A stretch of DNA of 34,966 nt from NCBI GenBank assembly GCA_028705955.1, contig JAQWCN010000007.1:1-34966 (forward strand), read 5' to 3'. The number at the start of each line of letters is the position of its first letter. The stretch's first letter is position 1. The position numbers and the translations under genes are program-made. The notes beneath the pieces were generated by a model. That model made no database searches, was not told where the DNA came from, and saw only the letters and a list, made by a program, of their open reading frames with translations. Positions 1-9,136 of this stretch are shown here, piece after piece. The DNA is from Eubacteriaceae bacterium (GTDB lineage Bacteria > Bacillota > Clostridia > Eubacteriales > Eubacteriaceae).

Positions 1-33
1 AAAAAAAGGGTTAAACCAGTTTCGGTCTAACCC
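1..33 (-). terminator. Rho-independent terminator after rplQ
   Basis: Read on the minus strand, a 10-bp stem (GGGTTAGACC pairing with GGTTTAACCC, one G-U pair) with a 6-base loop is followed by seven T at the window edge. It lies 12 bases after the rplQ stop and is the natural end of the whole ribosomal protein cluster. Confidence 0.9.
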
Positions 34-45
34 CCTTGCAATTGA

Positions 46-387
46 TTATACTAATTCAATCACTGCCACTTCCGCAGCATCACCACGGCGAGGCCCTATA
101 CGGTAAATACGTGTGTATCCACCTTGACGATCTTCATATTTAGGTGCAATTTCTTCAAACAAATGGGTCACTACATCTTCTTTTGTAATGTAGGCCAATG
201 CTCTTCTTCTTGCGTGTAAATCGCCTTTTTTACCTAGCGTTACCATCTTGTCGGTCATCCGTTTAACTTCCTTGGCACGGGTCACGGTGGTTTCGATCTG
301 ACCCTTTTCCAGCAAGGCAGTGGTCAGATTTCTCAACATCAATTTTCTCTGATTTGTTGGGCGTCCTAACTTTCTATAACCAGCCAT
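46..387 (-). CDS. rplQ: 50S ribosomal protein L17
   Basis: L17 is a large-subunit protein near the exit of the peptide tunnel. The 113-residue product has the family's N-terminal [17 protein letters not shown] segment and the typical C-terminal [14 protein letters not shown] end, and it is the usual bacterial length. It is the last gene of the cluster, 3 bases after rpoA, the standard alpha-operon order. ATG start. A hairpin terminator follows the stop codon, so transcription probably ends here. Confidence 0.98.
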   Translation of the reverse strand: MAGYRKLGRPTNQRKLMLRNLTTALLEKGQIETTVTRAKEVKRMTDKMVTLGKKGDLHARRRALAYITKEDVVTHLFEEIAPKYEDRQGGYTRIYRIGPRRGDAAEVAVIELV

Positions 388-390
388 TAC

Positions 391-1347
391 TTACTCCTTT
401 GTCTTCTCTTCCTGACTCAGGGATAAACCGATTTCGGACAGCTTGTGCTTGATTTCATTCAAGGATTTACGCCCCAAATTACGCACCTTAATCATGTCTT
501 CTTCTGTTTTCTGTGTCAGTTTTTCTACTGTATCAATATTCGCTCTTCTCAAACAATTACTGGATCTGACAGACAGTTCCAGTTCTTCAATGGACATTTC
601 ACGAATACGTTCTTTTTCGCTTTCTTCTTTTTCAACCATAATTTCAACATTGCTGGCTGTGTCCGTCAAGTCAATAAATAATTTTAGATGTTCATTTAAG
701 ACTTTTGCGGACAAGGATAAAGCTTCTTCCGGCGTTGTTGTTCCGTCGGTCCAAACTTCCAGGGTAAGTTTATCAAAATCCGTCACCTGGCCAACACGGG
801 TATCTTCCACCCGGAAGATAACCTTCCGGATCGGTGAAAAAATAGAATCCATTGGCAAGGTACCAATGGGCATCCCCGGATATTTGTTCTTTTCAGACGG
901 AACATAACCCCGTCCGTTTTCCAAACACATTTCCATCCGTAGTTCTGCATCACTGGCCATTGTACAAATATGCATTTCCGGATTAATAATTTCTACATCC
1001 GCATCTGCAATGATATCCCCGGCTGTCACTTCCCCTTCCCCCTTCGCTTCAATGCGAATGGTCTGAGGTTCATCGGTGTGCATCACTGCACACAGACCCT
1101 TTAAATTTAGCAATATTTCAATGACATCTTCTTTAATGCCCGGAATGGTCGAAAATTCATGGAGAACACCATCAATCTTGACAGTCGTAATTGCAACTCC
1201 TGGTAATGAGGACAGCATGATTCTTCTTAAGCTGTTGCCTAAGGTTGTCCCGTAGCCTCTTTCCAAAGGTTCAACAACGAATTTTCCATAAGTATTATCT
1301 TCAGATTTGTCGACTATTTCGATAATTGGTTTTTCAAATTCGATCAT
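391..1347 (-). CDS. rpoA: DNA-directed RNA polymerase subunit alpha
   Basis: The alpha subunit dimerises to nucleate RNA polymerase assembly and contacts UP elements and activators. The 318-residue protein has the N-terminal dimerisation domain (motif [18 protein letters not shown] near residues 34-51), an acidic/basic linker near 240-250 and an alpha-CTD whose [13 protein letters not shown] segment carries the Arg, Asn and Cys positions that contact DNA in well-studied homologues. The length is normal. ATG start with GGAGGG upstream. It lies between rpsD and rplQ. The 70-base gap before it contains a repeat that could pair with its ribosome binding site. Confidence 0.99.
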   Translation of the reverse strand: MIEFEKPIIEIVDKSEDNTYGKFVVEPLERGYGTTLGNSLRRIMLSSLPGVAITTVKIDGVLHEFSTIPGIKEDVIEILLNLKGLCAVMHTDEPQTIRIEAKGEGEVTAGDIIADADVEIINPEMHICTMASDAELRMEMCLENGRGYVPSEKNKYPGMPIGTLPMDSIFSPIRKVIFRVEDTRVGQVTDFDKLTLEVWTDGTTTPEEALSLSAKVLNEHLKLFIDLTDTASNVEIMVEKEESEKERIREMSIEELELSVRSSNCLRRANIDTVEKLTQKTEEDMIKVRNLGRKSLNEIKHKLSEIGLSLSQEEKTKE

Positions 1348-1356
1348 TAAATCGTG

Positions 1357-1396
1357 ACCCTCCTAATATCTTATCCATCTTCCATAACGTGAGGGT
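1357..1396 (-). promoter_or_regulatory. Possible hairpin masking the rpoA ribosome binding site
   Basis: In the rpsD-rpoA gap, the transcript has ACCCTC (complement of 1391-1396) that can pair with GAGGGT (complement of 1357-1362). The latter is the rpoA Shine-Dalgarno itself (AGGAGGG). The stem is only six pairs with a 28-base loop, so it may be chance. Confidence 0.3.
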
Positions 1397-1417
1397 GAGC
1401 AACTCAAAAACAATACC

Positions 1418-2047
1418 CTACTTAGAATATAATTCAACGATGAGATGTTCGGCAATTTCAACGTCAATATCTTCACGGGTAGGTTTGCCTGTCACTTTGC
1501 CGCTTAAGTTTTCCAAATCCGCGGATAACCAAGGTGCGATTGCTCTGTTTTCAGTTGTTTCGACGATTTCTTTAAACTTAGGAGATTTTCTACTTGTTGA
1601 CTTAACTTCGATGCTGTCCCCTTCTCTAACCTGATAAGAAGCAACATTCACTTTTTTACCGTTAACAAGGAAATGTTCATGAAGAATCAGTTGACGTGCT
1701 TCTTTTCTGGATGTTGCCAAACCAAGACGGTATACCGCATTGTCCAGCCGCGTTTCCAAAATACAAAGCAGGTTTTCACCAGTGATGCCCTTTTGTTTTT
1801 CCGCTACATCAAAGTAATGGCTGAATTGTTTTTCCAAAACGCCGTAAATTCTCTTGACCTTCTGTTTTTCACGAAGCTGCATTCCATATTCAGAAAGCTT
1901 TGTTCTTCGCTTTGGACTACCACCTGGTGGCGTCGGTCTCTTATCAAAGGCACATTTATCCTTTGAATAACATCTTTCACCTTTTAAGTATAATTTCATG
2001 CCCTCGCGTCTGCATTGACGGCATGAAGCTTCTGTATATCTTGCCAT
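1418..2047 (-). CDS. rpsD: 30S ribosomal protein S4, zinc-binding form
   Basis: S4 is a primary 16S rRNA-binding protein that starts 30S assembly and in several bacteria also represses its own operon. The 209-residue product has four N-terminal cysteines (C9, C12, C26, C32) of the zinc-binding form and an S4 RNA-binding domain around residues 98-160 ([11 protein letters not shown], then [11 protein letters not shown]). It is placed in the alpha operon between rpsK and rpoA. This differs from Bacillus, where rpsD is a separate gene. ATG start after an AGGTAAT-type site. Confidence 0.98.
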   Translation of the reverse strand: MARYTEASCRQCRREGMKLYLKGERCYSKDKCAFDKRPTPPGGSPKRRTKLSEYGMQLREKQKVKRIYGVLEKQFSHYFDVAEKQKGITGENLLCILETRLDNAVYRLGLATSRKEARQLILHEHFLVNGKKVNVASYQVREGDSIEVKSTSRKSPKFKEIVETTENRAIAPWLSADLENLSGKVTGKPTREDIDVEIAEHLIVELYSK

Positions 2048-2061
2048 ATCATTACCTCCAA

Positions 2062-2454
2062 TCAGACTCTTCTACGTTTCGGCGGGCGGCAACCATTGTG
2101 AGGAATTGGAGTAACGTCACGGATGACGGTAATTTCCAACCCAGCTGCCTGCAGGGCACGAATCGCAGCTTCACGTCCGGACCCTGGTCCTTTGACGTTT
2201 ACTTCCACTGTTCTCAGACCATGTTCCATCGCCAGCTTTGCTGCCTGTTCGGATGCCATCTGTGCTGCGAAAGGTGTGCTTTTCTTTGAACCACGGAAGC
2301 CCATTTCTCCTGCACTTGCCCAAGATAACGCATTTCCAGCCGTATCTGTGATTGTTACAATTGTATTATTAAAAGAAGATTGAATATGAGCATGGCCGCG
2401 TTCAATATTCTTTTTGATCTTTCTTTTTTTGGATCTAACTACTTTTTTAGCCAA
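2062..2454 (-). CDS. rpsK: 30S ribosomal protein S11 (TTG start)
   Basis: S11 lies on the 30S platform near the mRNA exit. The 130-residue product shows the family signature [20 protein letters not shown] near residues 90-109 and the conserved C-terminal [18 protein letters not shown]. The start codon is TTG (complement of 2452-2454), fixed by AAGGAGG seven bases upstream and by the normal MAKK N terminus. It is 12 bases after rpsM and 14 before rpsD. Confidence 0.98.
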   Translation of the reverse strand: MAKKVVRSKKRKIKKNIERGHAHIQSSFNNTIVTITDTAGNALSWASAGEMGFRGSKKSTPFAAQMASEQAAKLAMEHGLRTVEVNVKGPGSGREAAIRALQAAGLEITVIRDVTPIPHNGCRPPKRRRV

Positions 2455-2466
2455 CTTTCAACCTCC

Positions 2467-2844
2467 TTAAAGTGTTGTCTTTTTACTGCGACCAACGGTC
2501 TTCTTTGGACCTTTTCTGGTTCTCGCATTGGTCTTACTTCTTTGTCCCCGGACTGGCAGTCCGCGACGATGTCTATACCCTCTGTACGATCCAATTTCGA
2601 TCAGTCGTTTAATGTTGAGATTGACTTCCCGACGCAAGTCACCTTCTACGGTATATTTTTCATCTAAAATATTCCGAAGTGCGTTAACTTCGCCTTCTGT
2701 CAGATCCTTACCCCGGGTGTCAGGGTTGATTTTTAATTCTGCCAAAATCTTTTTGGAAGTGCTTCTTCCAATGCCATAAATATAAGTTAAGCCGACTTCG
2801 ATGCGCTTATCACGCGGTAAGTCAACTCCGGCAATTCTTGCCAT
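2467..2844 (-). CDS. rpsM: 30S ribosomal protein S13
   Basis: S13 sits in the 30S head and bridges to the 50S subunit and P-site tRNA. The 125-residue product starts [19 protein letters not shown], has the IYGIG helix-turn element, and ends in the basic [17 protein letters not shown] tail that reaches tRNA. ATG start with AGGAGG upstream. It is preceded by an unusually long, structured 168-base gap after rpmJ, so it may head a separately controlled block (rpsM-rpsK-rpsD-rpoA-rplQ). Confidence 0.98.
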   Translation of the reverse strand: MARIAGVDLPRDKRIEVGLTYIYGIGRSTSKKILAELKINPDTRGKDLTEGEVNALRNILDEKYTVEGDLRREVNLNIKRLIEIGSYRGYRHRRGLPVRGQRSKTNARTRKGPKKTVGRSKKTTL

Positions 2845-2879
2845 ACGGTTTGTACCTCCTAAAAATCATGTGAATAATG

Positions 2880-2990
2880 ATCTGGACTGCTGAAGTGAGT
2901 AGTTTCAGTCCATGTCCGCCGGGCCATAATAAAACCCGAACCTCTTTATATCATAAGTGTGGGCAAATGCCGCGGCCACACTTTTGTTGT
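2880..2990 (-). promoter_or_regulatory. Structured rpmJ-rpsM intergenic region, candidate r-protein autoregulatory leader
   Basis: The 168-base gap (2845-3012) is by far the longest inside the ribosomal cluster. The transcript can form one hairpin with outer stem AAGUGUG/CACACUU (complement of 2955-2983), a GCCGC bulge and an inner GGC-AUUU-GCC cap. A second hairpin has stem GGACUG/CAGUCC (2884-2911), with an alternative register in which CUGAA pairs with UUCAG. No T-tract follows either hairpin, so they are not terminators. S4 regulates the alpha operon at this site in E. coli. A similar role here is inference. Confidence 0.5.
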
Positions 2991-3012
2991 CACTTTATTA
3001 TAAGTGATCAAA

Positions 3013-3126
3013 TTACCCTTGTCTTTGTTTGTGTTTTGGATTTTCACAAATAACCATAACACGTCCGTTGCGTTTAATGACTTTGCATTTTTCGCACATT
3101 GGTTTAACTGATGGTCTTACTTTCAT
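3013..3126 (-). CDS. rpmJ: 50S ribosomal protein L36, zinc-binding form
   Basis: This is a 37-residue product read directly from the minus strand: [20 protein letters not shown] continuing to a HKQRQG end. Cys11, Cys14, Cys27 and His32 form the zinc site of the C+ form of L36. L36 is the smallest 50S protein and helps organise 23S rRNA near the base of the L7/L12 stalk. ATG start with an AAGGAGTC site. It lies 28 bases after infA, the conserved order. Confidence 0.95.
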   Translation of the reverse strand: MKVRPSVKPMCEKCKVIKRNGRVMVICENPKHKQRQG

Positions 3127-3154
3127 CTTTGACTCCTTTATCCTTTTTGATCGA

Positions 3155-3382
3155 TTAAGATCTGCCTTTACCACGCCATACAATACGGCCACGGTTTAAA
3201 TCATAGGGTGATAACTCCAAACTGACTTCATCACCAGGTAAAATTCGAATATAATTCATCCGAAGCTTACCGGAAATATGAGCAGTAATCTGATGCCCAT
3301 TCTCTAATTCTACTAGAAAAATAGTATTTGGTAAAGCCTCAATTACTTTTCCTTTTACCTCAATAACGTCTTTTTTCCCCAC
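3155..3382 (-). CDS. infA: Translation initiation factor IF-1 (GTG start)
   Basis: IF-1 is an OB-fold protein that binds the 30S A site during initiation. The 75-residue product matches the family along its length, with [32 protein letters not shown] and the C-terminal [11 protein letters not shown]. The start is GTG (complement of 3380-3382) with AAAGGAGG eight bases upstream. It follows the KOW-domain gene by 3 bases and precedes rpmJ, as in many Clostridia. Confidence 0.97.
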   Translation of the reverse strand: MGKKDVIEVKGKVIEALPNTIFLVELENGHQITAHISGKLRMNYIRILPGDEVSLELSPYDLNRGRIVWRGKGRS

Positions 3383-3385
3383 TGA

Positions 3386-3682
3386 TTAAACCTCCTTTAT
3401 TGTTTCAGCACTGGTTTTCAATTGCCAAGGCTTGAGAATCTTTCTAATTTCTGCATTTTGTATCTTTTTTCCAGCTCGCAACTTTTCCTGAATTTCGATG
3501 TTGATTGTTTTTGTTGCGGCCAAATGTTTTAGCTTTTTCTTCTTCGGATGACTGATTTTACGAATATTTCCATCACAAAGTAATACCTGACCATCTTCCA
3601 GAAATCCAACGACAACCATAAATGTATTTTTGTCTCTTCCGGCGATGGATTTAACAATCTGACCTTCCACACAATCGCTCAT
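3386..3682 (-). CDS. KOW domain RNA-binding protein, L14e-like
   Basis: This 98-residue protein begins GQIVKSIAGRDKNTFMVVVG, a KOW-type beta-barrel start like that of the archaeal/eukaryotic ribosomal protein L14e family. A basic segment HPKKKKLKH lies near residues 45-53, followed by a charged helical tail. Such genes are known between map and infA in Clostridia, but their role is unsettled; RNA or ribosome binding is inferred from fold and position. ATG start, with an AGGTGAT site that overlaps the map stop codon, which suggests coupled translation. Confidence 0.85.
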   Translation of the reverse strand: MSDCVEGQIVKSIAGRDKNTFMVVVGFLEDGQVLLCDGNIRKISHPKKKKLKHLAATKTINIEIQEKLRAGKKIQNAEIRKILKPWQLKTSAETIKEV

Positions 3683-3689
3683 AGATCAC

Positions 3690-4442
3690 CTATTGGCAAA
3701 GTGTAAGAATTTCCGGATCGCCTTTTCCGGTAATCGTAATTGTATTTTCGTAATGAGCCGCATACTTACCATCCTGGGTAACAACGGTCCAGTCATTATC
3801 CAATACTTCCACGTCATAAGTCCCAACATTAACCATCGGTTCAATAGCCAGGCACATACCTGGAACCAACCGCGGGCCGTGACCTGGTTTCCCGTAATTT
3901 GGAATGGGTGGATCTTCATGCATTTGACGCCCGATACCGTGTCCCACATAATCTCGAACAACTGAAAAGCCATTCGATTCTACGTACTCTTGAACGGCAT
4001 GGGAAATATCCGATAAACGATAGCCTTCTTTAGCGAAAACAATTCCTTTAAAAAAGGATTCTTGTGTCACGTCAATCAGGCGCTGCGCTTCTTCTGATAT
4101 TTTACCCACCGCGTGCGTCCTGGCTGCATCTCCAACATAACCATCCAAAGTTGCACCTAAATCAATGGAAATGATATCACCATCTTTCAGGCGACGATCC
4201 CCGGGAATGCCGTGGACCACTTCATCATTAATGGATGCACAAATGGATTTTGGAAAGCCGCCATACCCCAGAAATGTGGGGATAGCCCCATGATCCCGAA
4301 AATATTTTTCAGCTATCGTATCCAGCTCCAAGGTTGAAACACCGGGTTTAATGGCATCTTTTAATAATTCGTGGCACTGACCGACCAAATGGCCGGCAGC
4401 GCGCATTTTGTCTATTTCATTCGCATTTTTAATGCTAATCAT
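3690..4442 (-). CDS. map: Type I methionine aminopeptidase
   Basis: The enzyme removes the initiator methionine from nascent proteins. All family residues are present in the 250-residue form: His77, metal ligands Asp94, Asp105, His168, Glu201 and Glu232, and the GHGIGRQMHEDPPIPNYG segment. I chose the ATG at 4442 because it gives the usual MISIKNANEIDKMR start and has GGTGG about 10 bases upstream inside the end of adk. An in-frame ATG at 4460 would add six residues. It follows adk by one base, the usual secY-adk-map order. Confidence 0.96.
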   Translation of the reverse strand: MISIKNANEIDKMRAAGHLVGQCHELLKDAIKPGVSTLELDTIAEKYFRDHGAIPTFLGYGGFPKSICASINDEVVHGIPGDRRLKDGDIISIDLGATLDGYVGDAARTHAVGKISEEAQRLIDVTQESFFKGIVFAKEGYRLSDISHAVQEYVESNGFSVVRDYVGHGIGRQMHEDPPIPNYGKPGHGPRLVPGMCLAIEPMVNVGTYDVEVLDNDWTVVTQDGKYAAHYENTITITGKGDPEILTLCQ

Positions 4443-4443
4443 G

Positions 4444-5097
4444 CTATTTTGCACCACCATCTAATATGTTAAAAACTGCCGATGTCACTTCATCTGGTTT
4501 TTGATTTCCATCTACGTTGACAAGAACTCCTTTAAAATGATAGTAGTCAACCAATGGCGCCGATTCTGAATTATACACGTTGAGTCTTGTCTTAACCGTC
4601 TCTTCAGAATCATCCGCTCTCTGAACCAGATCCGCCCCATCAATATCGCATTGACCATCAACTTTTGGCGGGTTGAATTCTATATGATATGAAGCGCCAC
4701 ACTTTGGACAAACCCGTCTTCCAACAATCCGTTCGATGAGTAGTGATTCAGGCACATCAATATTCAAAGCATAATTCAATGGCTTGCCAAGTTTTTCGTT
4801 GAATGTCGCCAGTGCGGAAGCCTGTGCAACCGTTCTTGGAAAACCATCCAGCAAATATCCTGACCGACAATCGTCTTTTGTAATACGATCTTCAACCAGA
4901 GCAATCACCAATTCATCAGGCACAAGCTTTCCTGCATCCATATATGCTTTCGCTTTTTGTCCAAGTGGTGTTTTGTTTTTCAAATTTTCTCTGAATAAAT
5001 CTCCGGTGGAAATATGAGGAATGTTATAACGTGTAGCGATCTTTTTTGCCTGGGTCCCTTTTCCGGCCCCTGGAGGTCCTAATAGAACGATTCTCAT
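4444..5097 (-). CDS. adk: Adenylate kinase, zinc-LID type
   Basis: The enzyme catalyses ATP + AMP = 2 ADP in the cytoplasm. The 217-residue product has the P-loop GPPGAGKGTQ (7-16), the DGFPRT motif (84-89) and a long LID domain. The LID zinc site is Cys130, Cys133, Cys150 and Asp153, the Cys3-Asp variant known from Gram-positive enzymes. ATG start; it lies 19 bases after secY. Its last codons contain the ribosome binding site of map. Confidence 0.98.
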   Translation of the reverse strand: MRIVLLGPPGAGKGTQAKKIATRYNIPHISTGDLFRENLKNKTPLGQKAKAYMDAGKLVPDELVIALVEDRITKDDCRSGYLLDGFPRTVAQASALATFNEKLGKPLNYALNIDVPESLLIERIVGRRVCPKCGASYHIEFNPPKVDGQCDIDGADLVQRADDSEETVKTRLNVYNSESAPLVDYYHFKGVLVNVDGNQKPDEVTSAVFNILDGGAK

Positions 5098-5116
5098 TGT
5101 AATTCACACTCCATTC

Positions 5117-6376
5117 TTATTTTAAGAATCCTTGATAATTTCGCATGGTCATTTCAGATTCCAACTGCTTGACAGTTTCTAAAGCTACCCCCACGACGAT
5201 GAGTAAACTGGTTCCTCCAAATTGTACACTGACTCCGCCCATAAAGCTTCCCACAATAATAGGAATAATGGCAATCAATGCGAGGAAAATACCGCCAAAT
5301 AATGTCAAACGATTCATGATTTTTGTAAAATATTCTACTGTTGGTTTTCCTGGACGAATCCCTGGAACATATCCCCCTTGCTTTTTGATATTATCAGCAA
5401 TATCAAATGGATTAAAGGTTACAGCAGTATAAAAATACGTGAATGCAATGGTAAGCACCACATAAATGATTGTGGTAATTGGTTTACCCCATGCCAGATA
5501 ATTTGAAACCCACTGACTAAATCCCGAATTTGGGAAGAAGTTGGCTAACGTTGCCGGCAATAAAGTCAACGAACTGGCAAAAATAATTGGAATAACACCT
5601 GCCATGTTAACACGTAATGGAATATGTGTACTTTGACCGCCGTACATCTTCCGTCCAACCACGCGTTTGGCATATTGGATTGGAATCTTACGCTGCCCTT
5701 CTGTTACAGCAACAACTGCAATCGTCGCTACCACAATAAAAATAAGCAACAATAGGAGAGAAACGACATTGAGTGTTCCAGCTTGAATATATTGACTGAT
5801 ACTACTGATTCCATTAGGAATCCGGGAAATAATACTTATGAAAATAATAAGTGATATCCCATTTCCAATGCCATTTTCTGTGATTTCTTCTCCTAAGTAC
5901 ATCAGGAATGTTGTCCCGGCTGTGACAACCAGAACGACAACAAACACCGTAAATACATTTTTATCAACCAACAAATCTGAATATGACAGACTCATTCCCA
6001 ATGCTTGAACGATAGCCAGCAGGATTGTTAAGTAACGGGTATATTGAGCGATTTTTTTTCGCCCTTCTTCCCCTTCTTTTTGCAAACTTTCCAATGCAGG
6101 AATTGCAAATGCCAGCAAATTCATGATAATGGATGCATTGATATAAGGCGTTATCCCCATTGCAAAGATTGTAAAGTTCCCGAAGTTACCACCGGAAATA
6201 ATATTAAACAATCCAAATATTCCGCCATCATCAATTAGAGTTGCCAATTGTGTTGAATCAATATACGGTACTGGAATGAATGAACCCAGCCGGTAAATGA
6301 ATAGCAATAACAGCGTATACACAATTTTTTTGCGTATTTCCGGCACACTCCAGGCATTCTTTAAAGTAGAAAGCAT
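5117..6376 (-). CDS. secY: Protein translocase subunit SecY
   Basis: SecY is the channel of the Sec translocon in the cytoplasmic membrane. The 419-residue product has about ten hydrophobic segments, the N-terminal VPEIRKKIVYTLLLL and conserved GIGNGISLIIF, the cytoplasmic loop with GQRKIPIQYAKR, and a late TMRNYQGFLK end. Its ATG overlaps the rplO stop by one base (TAATG), so translation is probably coupled. The length is normal. Confidence 0.99.
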   Translation of the reverse strand: MLSTLKNAWSVPEIRKKIVYTLLLLFIYRLGSFIPVPYIDSTQLATLIDDGGIFGLFNIISGGNFGNFTIFAMGITPYINASIIMNLLAFAIPALESLQKEGEEGRKKIAQYTRYLTILLAIVQALGMSLSYSDLLVDKNVFTVFVVVLVVTAGTTFLMYLGEEITENGIGNGISLIIFISIISRIPNGISSISQYIQAGTLNVVSLLLLLIFIVVATIAVVAVTEGQRKIPIQYAKRVVGRKMYGGQSTHIPLRVNMAGVIPIIFASSLTLLPATLANFFPNSGFSQWVSNYLAWGKPITTIIYVVLTIAFTYFYTAVTFNPFDIADNIKKQGGYVPGIRPGKPTVEYFTKIMNRLTLFGGIFLALIAIIPIIVGSFMGGVSVQFGGTSLLIVVGVALETVKQLESEMTMRNYQGFLK

Positions 6377-6819
6377 TAAACCACCTCTACCTTCCCCCCA
6401 CGAGCAACTATTTTTTCTTCAGCTGATTTACTTACTTTATCGACCTTAATGGTCAATGTTTTTTCTAAATCCCCTTCGCCAAGAACTTTGACTCCGGCTA
6501 ATTTTTTTCTAATGAACCCATATTCCAAAAGAAGTTCTGGTGTAACAACAGTATTGTCTTCAAAAGCGTTAAGATCGCCAACATTGACAATCGCATATTC
6601 TTTCTTAAATCTGTAATTAGAAAAACCTCTTTTAGGAACCCGTCTTGAAAGCGGCATCTGGCCCCCTTCAAATCCTAATCTAACGCCACCGCCTGAACGT
6701 GACTTCTGACCATCCTGGCCTCTGCCGCCTGTTTTCCCTTGACCGGTTGCAGTACCCCGGCCTTTACGCTTGGTATTCCGGCGGGATCCTTTTGCAGGAC
6801 TTAATGTATGTAACTTCAT
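6376..6819 (-). CDS. rplO: 50S ribosomal protein L15
   Basis: L15 is a late-assembly 50S protein. The 147-residue product begins [20 protein letters not shown] and has the long Gly/Arg/Lys-rich N-terminal extension ([20 protein letters not shown]) that penetrates 23S rRNA, then [18 protein letters not shown]. Its length matches the family. The stop codon overlaps the secY start, and the gene follows rpmD by 10 bases. Confidence 0.98.
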   Translation of the reverse strand: MKLHTLSPAKGSRRNTKRKGRGTATGQGKTGGRGQDGQKSRSGGGVRLGFEGGQMPLSRRVPKRGFSNYRFKKEYAIVNVGDLNAFEDNTVVTPELLLEYGFIRKKLAGVKVLGEGDLEKTLTIKVDKVSKSAEEKIVARGGKVEVV

Positions 6820-6829
6820 GCGGACCCTC

Positions 6830-7012
6830 CTAAATTTCTTTTACATCGAGCATAAAATCTGTCTTATGGATCATACCCCGAATTTGTGGTGTATCATCAT
6901 GGGTTACCGTATGACCGATTTTTCTGAGCCCCAGTGCCTTGATGGTCGCGCGCTGTCTCGGATTACGGCCAATCAGACTTTTCTTTAGTGTAATTTCCAA
7001 TTGCTTAGCCAT
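6830..7012 (-). CDS. rpmD: 50S ribosomal protein L30
   Basis: The 60-residue product has the L30 features [20 protein letters not shown] and a conserved [10 protein letters not shown]30 is a small 50S protein contacting 23S rRNA domain II. ATG start, with AGGAGG overlapping the gap to rpsE. Position rpsE-rpmD-rplO is the standard spc order. Confidence 0.97.
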   Translation of the reverse strand: MAKQLEITLKKSLIGRNPRQRATIKALGLRKIGHTVTHDDTPQIRGMIHKTDFMLDVKEI

Positions 7013-7021
7013 GACTACCTC

Positions 7022-7528
7022 CTAACCGAAAATTTCTTCTGGTTTCTTGCCACGTTTTGCAGCAACTTCTTCAACCGTTGTTAAACGATCTAAACCTTCT
7101 AAAGTTGCATTAACCATATTCTGCGCATTGTTCGATCCCAATGACTTAGTCCGGATATCTTTAATGCCAGCTAATTCACAGACGGCACGAACAGCACCCC
7201 CTGCAATAACCCCAGTTCCTTTTCCAGCTGGTTTAAGTAATACTTTTCCAGCACCGTCAATTCCCTGGACTTGATGAGGAATGGTCGTTCCCACCAAAGG
7301 AACGCGAATCAAATTCTTTTTCGCTGCTTCAATGCCCTTGCGAATAGCATCGGGAATTTCCATTGCTTTCCCTTTGCCCATTCCAACTAAACCATTACCA
7401 TCTCCAACAATAACCAAACAGCTGAATCGAAAGTTACGGCCGCCTTTGACAACCTTAGTAACGCGGTTGATGCTGACCACTCTATCCTGAAGATCCAAAC
7501 CGGTTGGGTCAATAATATTTCTTCTCAT
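7022..7528 (-). CDS. rpsE: 30S ribosomal protein S5
   Basis: S5 lies at the mRNA entry channel and affects decoding fidelity. The 168-residue product contains the S5 double-stranded RNA-binding segment [19 protein letters not shown] (residues 27-45), [10 protein letters not shown], and the C-terminal domain [22 protein letters not shown]. Length is as expected. ATG start. It lies 17 bases after rplR. Confidence 0.98.
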   Translation of the reverse strand: MRRNIIDPTGLDLQDRVVSINRVTKVVKGGRNFRFSCLVIVGDGNGLVGMGKGKAMEIPDAIRKGIEAAKKNLIRVPLVGTTIPHQVQGIDGAGKVLLKPAGKGTGVIAGGAVRAVCELAGIKDIRTKSLGSNNAQNMVNATLEGLDRLTTVEEVAAKRGKKPEEIFG

Positions 7529-7545
7529 TAAAAGACCTCTTTCTC

Positions 7546-7914
7546 TTAGAATTTCAAGCCAGCTTCACGTGCGGCATCAGCTAATTCTTTGACTCGGCCG
7601 GCATAGATATAACCGCCTCTGTCAAATACGACATTGTCGATGCCAGCTGCCAATGCTTTTTTGGCAATACTTGTTCCAACTGCTTTAGCAGCATTTTTAT
7701 CCCCACCATTGGAAATTTCTGACTTAACATCTGCATCCAGTGTTGAAGCAGATACCAGGGTTTTTCCCTGAACGTCACAAATAATCTGAGCGGAAGTGTT
7801 CTTATTGCTGCGAAACACGCATAAACGCGGGCATTCTGCCGTACCAGAGATCTTTCTGCGTACTCTTTTATGTCTGTTAATACGAACTTTGTTTTTATCG
7901 ATTTTCTTTAACAT
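7546..7914 (-). CDS. rplR: 50S ribosomal protein L18
   Basis: L18 binds 5S rRNA with L5 and anchors it in the central protuberance. The 122-residue product begins with a basic extension ([13 protein letters not shown]) and continues with [11 protein letters not shown] and the C-terminal [28 protein letters not shown], all typical. ATG start. It lies 38 bases after rplF. Confidence 0.98.
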   Translation of the reverse strand: MLKKIDKNKVRINRHKRVRRKISGTAECPRLCVFRSNKNTSAQIICDVQGKTLVSASTLDADVKSEISNGGDKNAAKAVGTSIAKKALAAGIDNVVFDRGGYIYAGRVKELADAAREAGLKF

Positions 7915-7952
7915 TGACTATTCCTTTCTTACCTGTCGGGCATGGTTAATTA

Positions 7953-8486
7953 TTAACCAGTTTTACCAACTTTACGTCTAATATGTTCATCGACGTATTT
8001 GATACCATGTCCCTTGTAAGGTTCGGGCAATCTTTTGGCACGAATGTTGGCTGCATGTGCACCAACTGCTTCTTTACTGATTCCTTTGACGATGACTTTA
8101 TTCTGTCCATCACAGACAGTTTCAATATCTTCAGGATCTTCCATTTCTACTGGATGGGAATATCCTAAATTCATAACAAGTTTCTTGCCCTTCTTTTCAG
8201 CACGATAACCAATGCCATTAATTTCCAATGCTTTTTCAAATCCCGTAGTGACACCGGTTACCATATTCGCAATCAAGGCACGGGTTAAACCATGCAATGA
8301 TTTATTATATTTTGAGTCTGATGGTCTTGTCACAATAACTTCGCCATCTTTAATTTCAATGCCCATATCCGGATGCAAGTCTCTTGTTAAAGATCCTTTT
8401 GGACCTTTAACCGTGATGGTGTGTCCGTCAAGTTTAACATCGACCCCATCGAGGATTGCAACTGGCGCTTTTCCTATTCTCGACAT
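7953..8486 (-). CDS. rplF: 50S ribosomal protein L6
   Basis: L6 is located near the factor-binding site of the 50S subunit. The 177-residue product begins [11 protein letters not shown], has two repeated beta-alpha domains, and ends with the signature [20 protein letters not shown]. Length is normal. ATG start with AGGAGG upstream; it lies 17 bases after rpsH. Confidence 0.98.
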   Translation of the reverse strand: MSRIGKAPVAILDGVDVKLDGHTITVKGPKGSLTRDLHPDMGIEIKDGEVIVTRPSDSKYNKSLHGLTRALIANMVTGVTTGFEKALEINGIGYRAEKKGKKLVMNLGYSHPVEMEDPEDIETVCDGQNKVIVKGISKEAVGAHAANIRAKRLPEPYKGHGIKYVDEHIRRKVGKTG

Positions 8487-8503
8487 AATGCATTCCTCCT
8501 TGT

Positions 8504-8902
8504 TTACCAGACGTAACAGATAACTTCGCCACCAACACCGGCTTTTCTGGCTTCTTTATCTGTCAGAACACCCTTTGATGTGGAAATAATTGCTACCCCT
8601 AAACCATTCAATACTTTTGGTACATCTTCTTTACCAACATAAACGCGAAGCCCAGGTTTTGAAATACGTTTTAAGCCAGCAATTACCCGGCTTTTTTCTT
8701 CCCCGTATTTCATAGTAATCTTGAGTACTCCCTGTTTTTCATCGTCAATCACTTCTGTTTTTTTTATGTAACCTTCTTCCAAAAGAATGGCAGCAATAGC
8801 CTTTTTCTCATTGGAAGCTGGAATCTCAACCGTTTTATGACCTGCATTATTGGCATTTCTGATTCTCGTGAGCATATCTGCAATTGGATCAGTCATTGTC
8901 AT
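8504..8902 (-). CDS. rpsH: 30S ribosomal protein S8
   Basis: S8 binds helix 21 of 16S rRNA and, in E. coli, represses the spc operon. The 132-residue product begins [18 protein letters not shown] and ends in the signature [20 protein letters not shown]. The first ATG is chosen because AGGAGG lies seven bases upstream; the second in-frame ATG, two codons later, would be farther. It follows rpsN by 36 bases. Confidence 0.98.
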   Translation of the reverse strand: MTMTDPIADMLTRIRNANNAGHKTVEIPASNEKKAIAAILLEEGYIKKTEVIDDEKQGVLKITMKYGEEKSRVIAGLKRISKPGLRVYVGKEDVPKVLNGLGVAIISTSKGVLTDKEARKAGVGGEVICYVW

Positions 8903-8938
8903 GCTAGTCCCTCCTTTTCGTTAGATACTCTACTTCGC

Positions 8939-9124
8939 TTACCAGCTGGCTTTGCGGACACCAGGGATTTCTCCCTTGTAGGCCATTTCTCTGAAACAAA
9001 TTCTGCAAATCCCATATTTTCTTAAATATGCATGGGGTCTGCCGCAAATTCTGCAGCGATTGTATTCACGTGTTGAATACTTCTGCTTCTTTTGCTGTTT
9101 TTCTTTCATTGCTTTTTTAGCCAT
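8939..9124 (-). CDS. rpsN: 30S ribosomal protein S14, type Z (zinc)
   Basis: This is the 61-residue short form of S14. It has two CxxC pairs (C24/C27 and C40/C43) that bind zinc, and a conserved end [12 protein letters not shown]14 sits in the 30S head near the A site. The short zinc form in the spc operon is typical of Firmicutes. It carries a few more Lys/Gln residues at the N terminus (KEKQQKKQK) than the usual MAKK start. It is placed between rplE and rpsH. Confidence 0.97.
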   Translation of the reverse strand: MAKKAMKEKQQKKQKYSTREYNRCRICGRPHAYLRKYGICRICFREMAYKGEIPGVRKASW

Positions 9125-9136
9125 TAATTATCTCTC

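Noticed and set aside
3686-3973. 95-codon frame inside map
   Set aside because: It lies in a different frame of the fully conserved map gene; its composition (Trp, Met rich) is typical of a shadow frame.
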